Shown: piece after piece, positions 8,249 to 14,964 of the stretch
How positions within the stretch are numbered: the stretch's first letter is position 1
Layout: every line of letters begins with the position of its first letter
Source of the DNA: a virus
DNA length: 23,071 nt
Direction: 5' to 3' (one strand)
Virus record (IMG/VR): IMGVR_UViG_3300009154_000293
Span: 1 to 23,071 of that record
Made by a program: the position numbers and the translations under genes
Notes under the pieces: generated by a model
The model's input: the letters and a program-made list of their open reading frames with translations, nothing else
Database searches by the model: none
What the model was told of the DNA's origin: nothing

Positions 8249-8992
8249 TTATCCTGTAAAGAAATCTACAGGTAATTCGAATCTAGATTGCATTTCAGAT
8301 TCAATCTGTGTTATTTCAGTTAATGCATCTTGATAAATCTGATCCGCATTGATTGATACTCCGCCGGGGAGTTGTACTCCGTTAAACTTCTTCAAGTTCT
8401 CACCCCATTGACGTTTAATCAATGCAGTACAATATCTCTTAAGGAACATATCGTTATATACGTCTCTATATGTCTCTGGATCCAATATACGATAACATTC
8501 TACAATAATAAAATCCCCTACGGTAGCATCTGCTCCCCAATCCATATCTATATATAGACGATTCATATGTCTATTAAATCTTATAGGTTTGATACCCACT
8601 AAAATTTGATTAATTAATTCTAATTCTGATTTAACCTGATAATAGTAAATAATGTTAGTAGACATTAAACTATAAAGATCATTTACTAATATTTGATATC
8701 GAATACTAAATATATTAGTACCATCTGACTTATTACTAAAGGGTAGTACTCTATTTACACCGACTACTGTATCCGGAACAGATATGTACTGGTTATTAAT
8801 ATCGTCGGTTGTAAACTGATGTTTTAGATAAACCATTTCTACAGCATCATAATGATATTCTCTATAAAATTGAAACGCATCATCTATGCGATCTTCAATT
8901 TGATTTTCTTCAACATTTATTTCAATAACGGGTGCACCTAATCGTCGAAGACAATAATCTTTTAGTTGTTCTCTAGTTGTTACGGTTGCCAT
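8249..8992 (-). CDS. gp13: Neck protein gp13
   Basis: Head-completion/neck protein acting with gp14 to seal the filled head and allow tail attachment. It has 247 residues and is very well conserved with gp13 of aquatic T4-like phages. Landmarks are REQLKDYCLRRLGAPVIEIN at 7-26, EDRIDDAFQFYREYHYD at about 33-49, PIRFNRHMNRLYIDMDW at about 136-152, and TALIKRQWGENLKKFNGVQL at about 189-208. The ATG at 8992 overlaps the preceding stop by one base (TAATG) and follows an AGGAG ribosome-binding site. It is the first gene of the fully conserved gp13-to-gp20 series in this window. Confidence 0.96.
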   Translation of the reverse strand: MATVTTREQLKDYCLRRLGAPVIEINVEENQIEDRIDDAFQFYREYHYDAVEMVYLKHQFTTDDINNQYISVPDTVVGVNRVLPFSNKSDGTNIFSIRYQILVNDLYSLMSTNIIYYYQVKSELELINQILVGIKPIRFNRHMNRLYIDMDWGADATVGDFIIVECYRILDPETYRDVYNDMFLKRYCTALIKRQWGENLKKFNGVQLPGGVSINADQIYQDALTEITQIESEMQSRFELPVDFFTG

Positions 8993-9318
8993 TATCGGGT
9001 TACTCCTGGATTAACTGTTGCAATACCTTCTTGTATTCTTATCGTAGTATTTGCAGTATTTGCGGTTATATCATAAACATATCTTCCGTCAAGATTTGCA
9101 GTTTGAGATGCAGTTAAAGATATAGAAATATTTCCATTTGATGCGTTGACCAATACTGTTGTAAAAGAAACGGAGTTAGATGAATAGTAAGATTTTCTTA
9201 ATTGAGCTTTTACATTATACCCAACTAAAGATATTGGTGTTTTTGAGATATCTAAATATTGAGCATAATCGATAAAAGATGCTCGTTGGTCTATGTTTAT
9301 ATTTTTATTCGTTGCCAT
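8992..9318 (-). CDS. Small Ig-like virion protein (BppU N-terminal-like fold suspected)
   Basis: A 108-residue protein with a pattern found in small virion or adhesion proteins of aquatic phages: IDQRASF near the start, then LVGYNVKAQLRKSYYSS at about 31-47, a predicted beta region ISISLTASQTANLDGRYVYD at about 63-82, and the ending IQEGIATVNPGVTR. The ISLTxxQTxxLxxGRYVYDI plus EGxxTVxPGVTR combination is a recurrent signature of an Ig-like beta-sandwich resembling the N-terminal domain of lactococcal BppU baseplate proteins. A structural role in the neck or an attachment role is inferred from its place just before gp13. There is no signal peptide or membrane segment. The domain pattern is reasonably sure; the function is not. 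Confidence 0.6.
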   Translation of the reverse strand: MATNKNINIDQRASFIDYAQYLDISKTPISLVGYNVKAQLRKSYYSSNSVSFTTVLVNASNGNISISLTASQTANLDGRYVYDITANTANTTIRIQEGIATVNPGVTR

Positions 9319-9329
9319 TGTAGTATTTA

Positions 9330-9818
9330 TTAGTTAAATCTTCCGTAATAAACTCGATAGGATATTGTAATTCCGTCATCCCCTATTGCAAATCCTGAGA
9401 TTCCTCTGTCAAAATTATTAGTGCATATAAGTTTTAAACTACCTTGATCCTGTATACAATCTAATACTGATGTACCTAACACAGTATTTGTTGTCTGATC
9501 TTTTATAGTTCTTAACACAGTAGACCCTAGAGCAGGAAGAACTTTACCTCCAGTATCAGCAACTCCCCCAGTAATTTTTATTAATGGAAAAATAAAATTA
9601 TTAGAATTATCTGTAGAGATATAAGTATTTGCTAATGTTACTAAAGTATCTACTCTTGTTAATGTTTGTTGGCCTATGGATAAAGATAATCCAGGGATAG
9701 CCACATTACCTGTAACCTCGTGTAGGATGTGAGGCATTTTACTATTTAACGAAAATTTAGTACTACCTAAATTATCTGTTATTGTAAAAGCATTATTTTT
9801 ATTTAAAGATATTCCCAT
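9330..9818 (-). CDS. Unrecognised small protein in the adhesion block
   Basis: A 162-residue protein that I do not recognise. It begins MGISLNKNNAFTITDNLGST, a short amphipathic start followed by beta-rich sequence, and ends with GFAIGDDGITISYRVYYGRF at about 142-161, a pattern seen in decoration or tail proteins that end in strands. It has two cysteines (about residues 119 and 131), no signal peptide and no membrane segment. It starts one base after the preceding stop and ends 11 bases before the Ig-like protein, so it is part of the same tightly packed run. Context suggests a virion or fibre-accessory protein, but that is inference only. Confidence 0.6.
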   Translation of the reverse strand: MGISLNKNNAFTITDNLGSTKFSLNSKMPHILHEVTGNVAIPGLSLSIGQQTLTRVDTLVTLANTYISTDNSNNFIFPLIKITGGVADTGGKVLPALGSTVLRTIKDQTTNTVLGTSVLDCIQDQGSLKLICTNNFDRGISGFAIGDDGITISYRVYYGRFN

Positions 9819-9819
9819 A

Positions 9820-10986
9820 TTAAATTATCCTTAAATAATGTACATTACTAGTAAAATCTATTATAGTTCCGCTATTATATGTTGTACTATTATAATTATA
9901 AGTAAAATCTTTACCCGACGTTTTAATGGTTGGACCATTTTGCCATATGAAAGTACCCGAGGCTAATATTGATTGCGCTGCAATATTATACAATCCTCCG
10001 GATAAAGGATTAAAATTACTTGCATTATCTATTGTTCTGCCTTCGTAATAACCTGTGGTTATATATTGTATAGTTGCATTATAGGTATCATAACCATATT
10101 GTGTTTTTAAATCGGAATACTTATTTAAATACGCCACAGGATCAAAAGTAATTGTTCTTCCTTCTAACGCCCCAGATCTTGCATAGTGATCTTGTCCTTT
10201 TTTATAATCTTTACCAAATGCAACGATAAGATCTGTATAACTTGCAATGTACCGTAGTGCTTCTTCAGGAGTAATATAAAAAATTGTAATCGGCAATGTT
10301 CCTGTTACTTTAGTATTTGCCCCAGGAATACTTTGAACGTATGAGCTTGGATTACTAACAGCAGTACTTGATGTTATTTTTTCACTTCCATTTAAATTTC
10401 GTAAAGCCAAATTTAAATCAGTAGGAGTATAAACATATACAGTTGGATTTTTTCCGTCTAATCCTACTAACGGGGAAATAAAAGATTCTGCAGTATATAA
10501 TAAATTTTTACTAATTTCTATGGCATACCCTAAATCACCTTTTTGCACATATGAATACTTGCCCGCATTCTTTTCCCAATCATAGTGAGTATATTTTGTT
10601 AGTTGTCTAATTATTCCTGTAAAGGTTAATCCTTGTATTTCAAAATTATAAAAACCTGCTCTAACTGGAGGTTTATCTATTAGTAATAGATTTACAAAAT
10701 TATCTAAATTTAAATCTCCCAATCTAGAATAATTTTCTATAAAGGGTCCGTTAATAGGATCGGTTGGATCTAGTAATTGTCTTGTTGCTGAATCATTATA
10801 TGATCCATACAGCAATCCATCTTCTGTTTCTTGATATAGTCTTAATTCAGACGCAACCAATGTTTTAGTAAATGAAAATGTTCCTGTTTCTAATTGATTA
10901 TTATCTTTAACAATATGGGATTTTAGTGTGGTAAATACGTTACTTAGTGTGACTAAGTTTGGAGATAAATTTAAAAGATAAGACAT
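9820..10986 (-). CDS. Probable adhesion protein with two RYIAS/EGRT-type repeats
   Basis: A 388-residue protein whose overall family I do not recognise. Residues about 244-319 hold two copies of a ~41-residue unit: ALRYIASYTDLIVAFG...HYARSGALEGRT, then AYLNKYSDLKTQYG...YITTGYYEGRT. These units recur in tandem in many aquatic bacterial and phage surface proteins. The N-terminal ~240 residues are unique and beta-rich, with ILE/LEU strands and a SFTKTLVASELRLYQE block at about 38-53. The C-terminal ~60 residues are Asn/Thr/Tyr-rich beta strands ending YLRII. It directly abuts the preceding 159-residue gene (TAAATG). A role in cell-surface binding is inferred from the repeats and the neighbouring fibre gene. 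Confidence 0.7.
   Translation of the reverse strand: MSYLLNLSPNLVTLSNVFTTLKSHIVKDNNQLETGTFSFTKTLVASELRLYQETEDGLLYGSYNDSATRQLLDPTDPINGPFIENYSRLGDLNLDNFVNLLLIDKPPVRAGFYNFEIQGLTFTGIIRQLTKYTHYDWEKNAGKYSYVQKGDLGYAIEISKNLLYTAESFISPLVGLDGKNPTVYVYTPTDLNLALRNLNGSEKITSSTAVSNPSSYVQSIPGANTKVTGTLPITIFYITPEEALRYIASYTDLIVAFGKDYKKGQDHYARSGALEGRTITFDPVAYLNKYSDLKTQYGYDTYNATIQYITTGYYEGRTIDNASNFNPLSGGLYNIAAQSILASGTFIWQNGPTIKTSGKDFTYNYNSTTYNSGTIIDFTSNVHYLRII
10030..10257 (-). repeat. Two RYIAS/EGRT-type protein repeats
   Basis: Residues 244-278 and 285-319 of the 388-residue protein align with each other: a Y-x-x-x-Y-x-D-L core, an aromatic/Gly turn, then Y-x-x-x-G-x-x-E-G-R-T. The spacing is 41 residues. The DNA copies have diverged, so the duplication is old or both copies were acquired together. 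Confidence 0.75.
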
Positions 10987-11466
10987 TTAATTGGAATCCG
11001 CGGTATTAGTAAACGCAAAAATATTATAACGTCTTGTCATTGAAGGTAAATTTGAAGTAATTGTATTGTAGTTTTCTTTGATATAAAATTTTTCAGAATC
11101 AATTAATAATGATATTGTTCTATAAGAATCATAGTTTATTATTTGAATATAATTACTATTAGTTAAAACTTCTCTGGTATCTATATCTATCATTATTGCC
11201 GCGGGAGGATACCCTAAATTATGATAAGCAACCGTAGTAATCGAGTTACCTGAATTTCCAGCACTAACATTTCCATAATTATAAGTAAAATTAAATTGAG
11301 AAGATAAACTAATATAGTTAAACCTAGAATCAAGGTAAATATTGGCTAAATTATTAAATCTATTAGTTAATGGTTTGTTATTACCTTCCTCGCTTGTAGG
11401 ATTATTAAAAATAGATACTACGGCAATGTTAGCGACATTACCCGCCCAAAAAACAGTTGTGCTCAT
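10987..11466 (-). CDS. Unrecognised protein after the tail fibre gene
   Basis: A 159-residue protein that I cannot assign. The first ~75 residues are rich in Asn, Ser, Phe and Tyr (NRFNNLANIYLDSRFNYIS). The second half contains TTVAYHNLGYPPAAIMIDID at about 77-96, reminiscent of short phage tail-fibre or host-specificity domains with an HNLGYxP turn, then beta strands to residue ~150. There is no signal peptide or membrane helix. Its ATG overlaps the stop of the 522-residue fibre-like gene by four bases (ATGA), and its stop abuts the next start, which suggests coupled expression with the fibre. A fibre-tip, chaperone or adhesin-subunit role is possible but unproven. Confidence 0.6.
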   Translation of the reverse strand: MSTTVFWAGNVANIAVVSIFNNPTSEEGNNKPLTNRFNNLANIYLDSRFNYISLSSQFNFTYNYGNVSAGNSGNSITTVAYHNLGYPPAAIMIDIDTREVLTNSNYIQIINYDSYRTISLLIDSEKFYIKENYNTITSNLPSMTRRYNIFAFTNTADSN

Positions 11467-13031
11467 ATTTCAATTCTAATAAATTTACTATTTAAATCTA
11501 TAACCATTTTACCGTCAGCTGAACTAAAAATTCCTGATACTATATTGCCGGCATTTTGAGATATTTCTGATAATGTATTTGCAGTTACAGCTGTTGCGGG
11601 TATTGAAGCTGAGGCCAATTCTCTAGAAGTAATAGAACCAACCTGCAATCTAGATCCTGGAATAGAATTACTTGCAATCTCTCTTGATGTAATTACTCCC
11701 GCCTGTATCTTTGCAGATGTTATACTATTTGCTGCAATTTTTGTCGCAGTTACTGCCTCATCTTGTATCTTTGTTGAGGTGATAGTATTATCTTCTAATT
11801 TACTACCTGTAATAGTATTTGCCAATATCTTAACTGCAGTTACAGAACTATTTGCTAATACGTTTGTTGTTACTTGTCCTGCAGATAATACAATATTAGT
11901 TATAGTATTTGCTGCACCTGGAGTAAATAATGTCCAAGATGTTTTTGTTTCATTTAATATATAAGTTCTTCCCCCAACAATTATTAAATCGCCTGCATTA
12001 TAATATGTTACATCTGCAGGTAATGTCGCAAGAGTTCTAATACTTGCAGTGCCTGTATTTGCAGTATATTGGGGAATAGTTTTCCAGCCACCATCATATA
12101 TGTACAAACCAGTACCTGTTACCCTAAATAACTCACCAACATTTGCAGATGCAGGCAATGTTGCGCCAGATGTTATACCAGATCCCGTATTTGAAGATGC
12201 TCCTGTAATATAGTTGCCTAAATTTTTCCATTGCCCTGATATAAAAATATACGATGTTGTTCCGACTACAACAGTTCTTCCAGAATAATTACTAGCATCT
12301 CCTACTGCGGGCAAGCTAACCAAAACATCTAAACCTGCAGGTGCACTTGATGTAATTATGCTGGATAATGTTCTCCATTGTCCAGATAGATACAAGTAAA
12401 TTGCAGCATTGCCTGTTTCGTAAAATGTTGTTCCTTCAGGAGCATTACTTGGTTTAACCAAACCAATGGATAATGCTTGATCACCTCTAAATCTAACCCA
12501 TCGTGAGTCTGACCCCGCGGCTCTAGCAATTGTGGAATCTGCACTTAATCCCGAACCATTGCCTATGGGATAACTAGTATATGTCCAAATATCTCCTAGA
12601 TAATATGCAACTCTACCTTCATAATTGCCTACTGTTGGTAAAGATGCTACTAGGGGTAATCCTCCGATATTTCCATTTAATATCCCTCCAGTATATGCTG
12701 CAATACTAGCATCAACATATCCTTTTGTAGATAATTCTGCATCCAACCATTTAATAGTTCCTGCTTCATCTAATATTAAATGAGGCGTACCATTAATTGT
12801 AAACCCTATTTTACCTGTACCCGCATGGTACATACCTGTGTTAGTATCACCATCCCATGAGTATCCGGGAAAATCCTGAGTATCAGATATGTAAGATTTA
12901 TACTGTCCGCTATTATAAACAGCATTGAAATTTGCATTAACCTTTATAAAGGCTTCTCGTAAAACGTCGCCGTCTCCTGCATTTGCAGCTGAACCCACGT
13001 TTACGTTTGATAAATTTGTTGTATTTGGCAT
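11463..13031 (-). CDS. Tail fibre-like protein with decapeptide beta repeats
   Basis: A 522-residue putative tail fibre. The N-terminus contains GDVLREAFIKVNANFNAVY at residues 21-39, the A-F-x-K-V-N-x-N-F motif shared by fibre-type proteins of aquatic T4-like phages and probably used for virion attachment. Residues 60-105 resemble the GMYHAGTGKIGFTINGTPHL block common in fibre heads. Residues about 127-370 contain at least four diverged units with a LP-x-x-G ... G-x-x-W-x-x-L pattern. Residues 396-485 form nine consecutive ten-residue repeats of the S-I-T-S-x-K-I type, expected to make a trimeric beta fibre. There is no S74-type chaperone at the C-terminus. It stands where T4 has genes 9-12 and wac. 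Confidence 0.82.
   Translation of the reverse strand: MPNTTNLSNVNVGSAANAGDGDVLREAFIKVNANFNAVYNSGQYKSYISDTQDFPGYSWDGDTNTGMYHAGTGKIGFTINGTPHLILDEAGTIKWLDAELSTKGYVDASIAAYTGGILNGNIGGLPLVASLPTVGNYEGRVAYYLGDIWTYTSYPIGNGSGLSADSTIARAAGSDSRWVRFRGDQALSIGLVKPSNAPEGTTFYETGNAAIYLYLSGQWRTLSSIITSSAPAGLDVLVSLPAVGDASNYSGRTVVVGTTSYIFISGQWKNLGNYITGASSNTGSGITSGATLPASANVGELFRVTGTGLYIYDGGWKTIPQYTANTGTASIRTLATLPADVTYYNAGDLIIVGGRTYILNETKTSWTLFTPGAANTITNIVLSAGQVTTNVLANSSVTAVKILANTITGSKLEDNTITSTKIQDEAVTATKIAANSITSAKIQAGVITSREIASNSIPGSRLQVGSITSRELASASIPATAVTANTLSEISQNAGNIVSGIFSSADGKMVIDLNSKFIRIEI
11577..11846 (-). repeat. Nine decapeptide (30-base) coding repeats in the fibre gene
   Basis: Residues 396-485 read as nine exact-length decapeptides, for example TITGSKLEDN, TITSTKIQDE, SITSAKIQAG and SITSRELASA. 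Positions 2-3 are I/V-T or I-P, and positions 5-7 carry S/T/A-K/R-I/L. At DNA level the 30-base units are diverged. This type of repeat is known from trimeric tail fibres. Its copy number may change by recombination. Confidence 0.85.
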
Positions 13032-13035
13032 GGCG

Positions 13036-13242
13036 TTAACTTATCTTAAGATGATTTTTAATTGTTGCAAGTTCTTCTTTCAATATATTTATTTCCTCTT
13101 GCATTGACTGAATTTGTTTTTTTTGCTTTTGTTTATTTTTATATTCTTGTAATGCGCCATGATCAGTATTTAATATGGCAGATGATTTAGAATCTTTAAC
13201 ATATTCTGAGTAACCTTCTATTGGTAAATATTCGTGTTGCAT
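13036..13242 (-). CDS. Small coiled-coil protein of aquatic T4-like phages
   Basis: A 68-residue protein. The N-terminal half, EYLPIEGYSEYVKDSKSSAI followed by LN, matches a short conserved motif (E-x-L-P-V-x-G-x-x-x-x-V-R-D-x-x-x-x-A-I-L-N) of small structural-region proteins in cyanophage-like myoviruses. Residues about 35-66 are Lys/Gln/Glu-rich with a heptad pattern (QIQSMQEEINILKEELATIK) predicting a coiled coil. Its ATG overlaps the stop of the 572-residue structural gene by one base (TAATG), and the fibre gene starts four bases after its stop. The function is unknown; a small assembly factor or internal virion link is possible. Confidence 0.75.
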   Translation of the reverse strand: MQHEYLPIEGYSEYVKDSKSSAILNTDHGALQEYKNKQKQKKQIQSMQEEINILKEELATIKNHLKIS

Positions 13243-14960
13243 TAAATTACGGCAGAAGCAATTAATGATTTTAATTTAGGAGGATATAAAGGATCATTTG
13301 CATAGAATACTACTTTAATTTGATATGTCGCAAAATCTTTAAATTTAGCAGTTAGGTTATTATCAGTACTTGTGTATGATAAGAACGGATCTAAAATTTT
13401 GTATTTTTCTATATTAAAAATATCTTTAGTTCCTGAATATGTTTTTGCACCAGGAAATGTTAACGGCATTTTAGTAAAAGGTCTATCATTTATACCATTA
13501 GATACAGAACGATCATCTCCAGAAAGAACTCTACAGAATACTTCAATATCTGAACCAATTGGTCTACTGACTTCCAAAACAACTTCAATACCAGTTGAAT
13601 CAAACCCATCCAATAATGTTACAGGCTTTGAAATATATTTGCATTGCGCTGTTCCGCCCGCTGGTCTTAATTCGCTTTGAGATATGTCATACGAATACGG
13701 AGTAATATATGTTTTATATAATTGGGTACCTATTAGATCTCTATCTAAAATTGGGGTAACATCTTTATTTTTAGAAGTTAAAGATACTTGAAGTGTTATA
13801 TCACCCCCAGCTTGCGCAACCATTAATCCTGATAAATCTGCATTTAATCCTGGCTTAATGGATTTATAACTTGATTTTAATCTGGATCCTGCCGTTGTTG
13901 TGGATAATTTATAATCAGTAAATGCAATATCTGCTAAACCCACAGTTGTAGCTAATAATCTAAAACGATCATATTCTATTCCTGTAGTGTCCGAAACAGA
14001 TTTCATTTCTATAGTAACAGTTCCGGTATCAAATACCGCTTTTTTTAAAACAAATGTTAAGTCTATACTATCACTAGCAACCCATTCTCCAGTATTTTGC
14101 GGAAGATATAATTTTCCAGAAAATGGTTGTTTTACAGTTTTACCATCTCCTGCTTTTGCTGCAAGTAATTCATACTTATTAGATTTTGTAAGTACACAAA
14201 AGGCATATGTGCCAGGGCGCAAGAAAAGAGGATGATCAAATTGAAAATTAGTTGCTGGAGCAGAACCAGTAGTTCCATCGTATACGTCAATGTATGCAGG
14301 ATCAACGACTACAAATGAACCAGTAATATATTCTGTTAGTGAGGGGACTCCATTAACAACGGGTCTTATTTCTATTGCTATAGGTAGTGTTGCATCTTTT
14401 TGATATAGGAATAAAGATACCCCAGTTAAACATAATCCTAACGGATATACAGTTTCATCAACAGTAAATGTTTGAGCAAGTGGATCTAATTTTAATTGAG
14501 ATACATCTGGACCTACTGCATTTCCTGTTGGATTGGTTCTGATTCTCGTATTTTGCCTTAACGATGCTGTATCTTTTTCTACAGTACTAACAAAATCTAA
14601 ACCATAGTTATAAAATATTGATTCTGAAATGTATTTGCAATCAGCAACACTTGTAGGAGAATCGCCAAATGTTAAAATAAGTTCACCCACTAAAAATTTA
14701 AATTTAGTATTTGGATCACTAGGAATATACAAATATCCTGTAGCAGTTCCTAATTGGTTTGTTACTATAGGTTGTCCTACCTGTGCTGTTACTAATACGG
14801 GCGCGCAAAATTCTGATATGTTGATATCATTGCAATATACGTATATTCTAGTATTAGGTGGCATCTCCAACACTGCAAAACTCATTAATTGTGCAGCGGA
14901 ATAAATGGGGGTATTATTCAATGCCGAAGTTTGTATTGCGCTTAGATTGCTTATAGCCAT
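13242..14960 (-). CDS. Virion structural protein, probably baseplate-associated
   Basis: A 572-residue protein of a type found beside the DUF4815 protein in aquatic T4-like phages. Residues about 75-100 (GYLYIPSDPNTKFKFLVGE, then LTFGDS) match a recurring G-x-F-x-I-P ... F-x-x-G-E ... L-T-D-S block, and residues 158-207 (LDPLAQTFTVDE, YPLGLCLTGVSLFLYQK, IRPVVNGVPS) are the hallmark of these baseplate proteins. The remainder is beta-rich and ends FATYQIKVVFYANDPLYPPK before the last residues. It starts four bases after the DUF4815 gene stop, and its TAA overlaps the next ATG. A peripheral wedge role akin to T4 gp10 is inferred from position, not shown by sequence. Confidence 0.8.
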   Translation of the reverse strand: MAISNLSAIQTSALNNTPIYSAAQLMSFAVLEMPPNTRIYVYCNDINISEFCAPVLVTAQVGQPIVTNQLGTATGYLYIPSDPNTKFKFLVGELILTFGDSPTSVADCKYISESIFYNYGLDFVSTVEKDTASLRQNTRIRTNPTGNAVGPDVSQLKLDPLAQTFTVDETVYPLGLCLTGVSLFLYQKDATLPIAIEIRPVVNGVPSLTEYITGSFVVVDPAYIDVYDGTTGSAPATNFQFDHPLFLRPGTYAFCVLTKSNKYELLAAKAGDGKTVKQPFSGKLYLPQNTGEWVASDSIDLTFVLKKAVFDTGTVTIEMKSVSDTTGIEYDRFRLLATTVGLADIAFTDYKLSTTTAGSRLKSSYKSIKPGLNADLSGLMVAQAGGDITLQVSLTSKNKDVTPILDRDLIGTQLYKTYITPYSYDISQSELRPAGGTAQCKYISKPVTLLDGFDSTGIEVVLEVSRPIGSDIEVFCRVLSGDDRSVSNGINDRPFTKMPLTFPGAKTYSGTKDIFNIEKYKILDPFLSYTSTDNNLTAKFKDFATYQIKVVFYANDPLYPPKLKSLIASAVI

Positions 14961-14964
14961 TTTT

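Noticed and set aside
9308-9330. AATAAATA-like sequence before the Ig-like gene as a late promoter
   Set aside because: It differs from TATAAATA and lies too close to the start codon to leave room for a leader with a ribosome-binding site.
11577-11846. Regular 30-base spacing as a CRISPR-like array
   Set aside because: The units are diverged coding repeats with no conserved palindromic repeat and no unique spacers.
12356-12544. Minus-strand open frame of 62 codons
   Set aside because: It lies wholly inside the fibre-like gene in another frame and has no conserved motif.
13372-14904. Plus-strand open frames of 82-102 codons
   Set aside because: They are shadows of the 572-residue structural gene on the minus strand, with low-complexity translations and no supporting signals.
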